This document shows positions 6,969 through 7,471 of a stretch of 7,471 nt of DNA, in pieces. Under the pieces are notes generated by a model. That model worked only from the letters and a program-made list of their open reading frames with translations, was not told where the DNA came from and ran no database searches. Each line of letters opens with the position of its first letter. Position 1 is the stretch's first letter. The DNA is taken from contig JAEPNS010000158.1 in assembly GCA_017643325.1 (NCBI GenBank), positions 1 through 7,471 on the forward strand. The letters run 5' to 3'. The position numbers and the translations under genes were made by a program. The stretch comes from Alphaproteobacteria bacterium (GTDB lineage: Bacteria; Pseudomonadota; Alphaproteobacteria; UBA6615).

Positions 6969-7471
6969 CGGCGGTGCCCGAGAGCACGGACAGGTCGACG
7001 CCGATGCTGTTGAAGGCGCGCTCCCACTTGTCCTGATTGGCGGCGCCGAAGACGATCGCCTCGCTGTAGGGCACGGACAGCCAGGCATTCTCCTGGATCT
7101 CCGACTCGAGCTGGCCCGGCCCCCAGCCCGCATAGCCGAGCGCGAGGATCGCGTTTTCCGGGCCGTCGCCACGCGCCAGCGCGCGCAGCACATCCATGGT
7201 CGCCGTCAGCCCGACCTTGTCATCGACCATCAGCGTGTCGGCATGCCGGTACTCGGGCGAGTGCAGGACGAAGCCGCGCTGGTTCTCGACCGGGCCGCCG
7301 AAATGCACGGTCACATCGGGCGCGCCGTCACCGGCGGGGATGTCGAGCTCGCCGAGCAGTTCGCGGAAATCGATCGAGTCGAGGGTCTTGTTGATGATGA
7401 TGCCCATCGCGCCCTCGGCGTTGTGGGCGCACATGCAGATGACCGACCGCTCGAAGCGCGGATCGCTCATC
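6958..7471 (-). CDS. YqgE/AlgH family protein (DUF179), N-terminus beyond the window
   Basis: About 170 residues are visible, read right to left and ending at TAG (bases 6960-6958). Family blocks are DPRFERSVICMCAHN (3-17 of the visible part), GAMGIIINK (20-28), FGGPVENQRGFVLHS (57-71) and GYAGWGPGQLESEIQENAW (112-130), all typical of YqgE/AlgH. These are small soluble proteins of unsettled function; the AlgH name comes from a proposed role in alginate regulation in Pseudomonas. An ATG at 7470-7468 encodes the first visible Met, but full-length family members have about 10-15 more residues before the DPRFERSV block (a strand ending in a 'MPxM' type sequence), so this Met is probably internal and the real start lies past base 7471. 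The gene is convergent with the MFS gene and overlaps it by the 4-base CTAG. The family call is secure. Confidence 0.93.
   Translation of the reverse strand, partial: MSDPRFERSVICMCAHNAEGAMGIIINKTLDSIDFRELLGELDIPAGDGAPDVTVHFGGPVENQRGFVLHSPEYRHADTLMVDDKVGLTATMDVLRALARGDGPENAILALGYAGWGPGQLESEIQENAWLSVPYSEAIVFGAANQDKWERAFNSIGVDLSVLSGTAGRA

Noticed and set aside
5513..7027. A 504-residue open frame on the - strand opposite the MFS gene.
   Set aside because: Its composition is dominated by Arg, Gln, His and Glu without domain features, as expected of the shadow of hydrophobic codons read in reverse. The + strand MFS protein explains the region.
1..7471. Search for tRNA, rRNA, CRISPR, insertion sequences, prophage, defence genes or riboswitches.
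   Set aside because: Gaps between genes are 48 bases or fewer, all coding regions are accounted for by intact housekeeping-type proteins, and no repeat arrays or mobile-element proteins were seen.

Overview
The window is a dense, GC-rich stretch with coding sequence on almost every base. It reads as an ordinary core-genome segment of an alphaproteobacterium. Two things support this: the proteins are close to alphaproteobacterial forms (SURF1, an MPP-like M16 peptidase, a YqgE/AlgH protein), and the gene order DUF983 - SURF1 - ... - thrC - M16 - GNAT resembles what follows the cytochrome c oxidase (cta/cox) cluster in many members of that class. I cannot place it to order or genus from sequence alone.

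Layout: seven genes run left to right on the + strand and one faces them. (1) 1-174 is the tail of a DUF983 membrane protein. (2) 187-885 is SURF1, a cytochrome c oxidase assembly factor. (3) 885-2405 is an M32 (Taq-type) metallocarboxypeptidase whose start overlaps the SURF1 stop. (4) 2454-3860 is threonine synthase with a GTG start, preceded by the only same-strand gap longer than 20 bases and a possible promoter. (5) 3868-5130 is an M16 zinc peptidase related to mitochondrial processing peptidase. (6) 5148-5744 is a RimJ-like GNAT acetyltransferase. (7) 5741-6961 is a 12-helix MFS transporter whose GTG start overlaps the previous stop. (8) 6958-7471 is a YqgE/AlgH protein on the - strand, cut off at its N-terminal end by the window edge. 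The MFS and yqgE stop codons share one CTAG, inside a perfect GC-rich inverted repeat. No stretch of 300 bases lacks a gene.

How the genes work together: DUF983 and SURF1 are the end of a respiratory oxidase assembly block. SURF1 and the M32 peptidase are probably translationally coupled. thrC may restart transcription, with the M16, GNAT and MFS genes following at spacings of 7, 17 and -4 bases. The thrC-M16-GNAT group combines amino acid synthesis, peptide turnover and N-acetylation. No shared pathway is evident, so this is more likely conserved order than a dedicated system.

I found no tRNA, rRNA, CRISPR array, insertion sequence, phage gene, defence gene or sign of recent transfer, and no convincing undescribed system. 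The points worth a second look are local: the possible leaderless thrC start, the shared-stop hairpin, the M32 gene placed inside the cluster, and the uncharacterised MFS transporter.
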